From contig JAIXPU010000030.1 of the NCBI GenBank assembly GCA_027486075.1, positions 1 through 14,539 on the forward strand: a DNA stretch of 14,539 nucleotides. Direction: 5' to 3'. The notes beneath the pieces were generated by a model, which made no database searches, was not told where the DNA came from, and saw only the letters and a list, made by a program, of their open reading frames with translations. Shown in pieces: positions 13,002-14,539 of this stretch. The DNA comes from Streptomycetaceae bacterium. GTDB taxonomy: Bacteria; Actinomycetota; Actinomycetes; Nanopelagicales; Nanopelagicaceae. How positions within the stretch are numbered: the first letter of the stretch is position 1; each line of letters begins with the position of its first letter. The translations under genes were made by a program, and so were the position numbers.

Positions 13002-14539
13002 ATGGCGCAACCTGCGAGTTACCGCCCCAAGGAGATTCCTGAAGAGCCAGGCGTGTATCGCTTCTTCAACGGCGATGACAAAGTTATCTACGTCGGCAAA
13101 GCGAAGAATCTTAAGAATCGTTTAACAACATACTTCGGATCTAATCTGGCACAGAAGACTTACCGGATGGTCCACGAGGCAGTGCGAGTGGATTGGACGA
13201 TAGTTGCCACAGAGCTTGAAGCTCTTGCTCTGGAATTTAGCTGGATTAAACAGTTTCATCCGACGTATAACGTGCAGTTTAAGGATGACAAGTCTTATCC
13301 ATATTTAGCAATCTCACTGAACGATGAATTCCCGCGTATCTTCATTACCCGGAAAGAGAAGCGCCCCGGACTTAAATACTTTGGGCCATATACAAATGCT
13401 TGGGCGCTACGGAATACCTATGAAGTTCTCCTTAAGGTCTATCCGGTTCGCTCATGTAGCGCTGGTAATTTCCAGAGAGCGCAACGTACAAAGCGGCAAT
13501 GTCTGCTGGGGGATATCGGTAAGTGTGTCGCCCCATGTGTTGGTTGGGTAACTCCCGATGAGCATAAGGAGATTGCTCATAAGTTGGATGCCTTCATGGA
13601 GAAGGGAATGGAGAACTTACTTCCCACTTTACGAAGCGAGATGGAGCAAGCATCTGAACGTGAAGAATTCGAGCGAGCAGCACGTTTGCGTGATCAGATT
13701 GAATCTTTTGAAAAAGCGCAACGCTCCACACAGGGAAATCTCTCTGATGATTTAGATGGAGATTTCATCTCCATACATGAAGAAGGTCTGCACGCTGCTG
13801 GGTCGATCTTTGTTGTCAGGCGCGGTTCTATTAAGGGATCGCGTTCTTGGATTGTCGATCAAGAGCGCGCGCTCGAAGGCGATGATCAGATGGCATCACT
13901 GTTCTTCTCCATCTATAGCCAGAGTGCGCCCGCAGATATTCCGGCAGAGATTTACCTCAACCAGCCACCTCTCGACCAAAACGCGCTTGAGGAGTGGCTT
14001 ACACAGCTACGAGGTGCCAAAGTTTCAATCAAGGTTCCGCAGCGCGGAGAGAAGGTTGAACTTCTGCAAACTGTTGAACGCAATGCCCACTATGCGCTTG
14101 TGCAGTATTTGAGTAAGCGCGCTACAGATGCAGCAGTCTCTGGCAAGGCGCTCCTTGAGTTAGAGGAAGAGCTACAACTGGCGCGGACTCCTTTGCGTAT
14201 TGAGTGTTATGACATCTCGAATATCTCAGGGACATCTGTAGTTGCATCGATGGTGGTCTTTGAGGATGGATTGGCGAAGAAGAGCGAGTACCGCAGATTC
14301 ATCATCGACACTGATACTGCCCAAGATGACACCCGCGCCATGCATCAGGTGATTACTCGTCGGATGAAGCGCCTACTTGCTGATCGACAGGTCAATCCAT
14401 CAGAGATTGCTGAAACTGGAGGCAAGCTCAGCAAATTTGCCTACCCACCACAGTTGATTGTTGTAGATGGTGGCGCACCTCAAGTTGCAGCGGCGCAGAG
14501 AGCGCTTGATGAGTTAGGTATCACCGATGTTGCGCTCTG
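13002..14539 (+). CDS. uvrC: Excinuclease ABC subunit C (UvrC), 3' end beyond the window
   Basis: The reading frame is open from ATG 13002 to the right edge (512 codons). UvrC is the nuclease that cuts on both sides of the lesion bound by UvrB. Seen in order: GIY-YIG nuclease with GVYRFF and VIYVGKAKNLKNRL (about 17-47); Cys152, Cys167, Cys175 and Cys179, matching the spacing type of the iron-sulfur cysteines described for E. coli UvrC; a UVR motif AARLRDQIESFEKAQ (about 226-240) for UvrB contact; and the RNase H-like 5' nuclease with Asp404 in ECYDISNISG and Asp489 in VVDGGAPQV. The final nuclease residues and the helix-hairpin-helix tail lie outside, roughly 100-130 residues judging by family length. 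The start is 2 bp after the uvrA stop with only a weak AGAAG site, so it is probably translationally coupled. Confidence 0.96.
   Translation, partial: MAQPASYRPKEIPEEPGVYRFFNGDDKVIYVGKAKNLKNRLTTYFGSNLAQKTYRMVHEAVRVDWTIVATELEALALEFSWIKQFHPTYNVQFKDDKSYPYLAISLNDEFPRIFITRKEKRPGLKYFGPYTNAWALRNTYEVLLKVYPVRSCSAGNFQRAQRTKRQCLLGDIGKCVAPCVGWVTPDEHKEIAHKLDAFMEKGMENLLPTLRSEMEQASEREEFERAARLRDQIESFEKAQRSTQGNLSDDLDGDFISIHEEGLHAAGSIFVVRRGSIKGSRSWIVDQERALEGDDQMASLFFSIYSQSAPADIPAEIYLNQPPLDQNALEEWLTQLRGAKVSIKVPQRGEKVELLQTVERNAHYALVQYLSKRATDAAVSGKALLELEEELQLARTPLRIECYDISNISGTSVVASMVVFEDGLAKKSEYRRFIIDTDTAQDDTRAMHQVITRRMKRLLADRQVNPSEIAETGGKLSKFAYPPQLIVVDGGAPQVAAAQRALDELGITDVAL

Noticed and set aside
13324..14112. 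Small + frames of 65-118 codons near the right end
   Set aside because: They are out-of-frame shadows of uvrC, whose true frame stays open from 13002 to the window edge.
1..14539. CRISPR array, transposon, prophage, tRNA or defence system
   Set aside because: No regularly spaced repeats, terminal inverted repeats with a transposase, tRNA-like folds or defence domains were recognised. All stretches over about 120 bases are accounted for by housekeeping genes.

Overview
This window is a stretch of ordinary chromosomal core genes from an actinobacterium with base composition near 50% GC, well below typical actinomycetes. The actinobacterial call rests on four things: the gene order polA / rpsA / coaE / uvrB / uvrA / uvrC next to a liv transporter and a small thioesterase; a ribosomal protein S1 with four S1 domains; a DNA polymerase I whose proofreading residues are missing and whose O-helix carries Tyr where E. 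coli has Phe; and a UvrB N-terminus of the actinobacterial type. Moderate GC, very short gaps and overlapping genes would fit a streamlined planktonic lineage such as the freshwater Nanopelagicales (acI), but that is inference.

Layout. 1-1594 (+) is the end of a branched-chain amino acid ABC transporter operon: the last codons of livM, then livG and livF, all overlapping. It ends at a hairpin near 1615-1656 that lies inside the last codons of the convergent thioesterase gene (1600-2007, -). That gene is divergent from polA (2027-4651, +), with only 19 bp between the start codons. polA converges on a major facilitator transporter (4670-5896, -) with an 18-bp gap and no visible terminator. A 118-bp divergent intergenic region with a C-rich, directly repeated leader precedes rpsA (6015-7346, +), which starts at TTG. 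A strong two-tier intrinsic terminator (7356-7420) closes rpsA.

From 7450 to the right edge runs a tightly packed operon, coaE-uvrB-uvrA-uvrC, with junctions of 4 bp, a 4-bp ATGA overlap and 2 bp. uvrC is cut by the window edge. The region therefore holds nearly all of nucleotide excision repair: UvrA and UvrB find damage, UvrC incises on both sides, and Pol I, encoded a few kilobases upstream, would fill the gap. CoaE makes coenzyme A and the thioesterase hydrolyses acyl-CoA, but there is no evidence that the two are linked beyond proximity.

I found no mobile element, CRISPR array, tRNA, rRNA, prophage or defence locus, and no system that looks undescribed. The second-look items are regulatory or structural details: a terminator embedded in a coding end, the repeated rpsA leader, the Pol I residue changes, the UvrC cysteine set, and extremely tight gene junctions.
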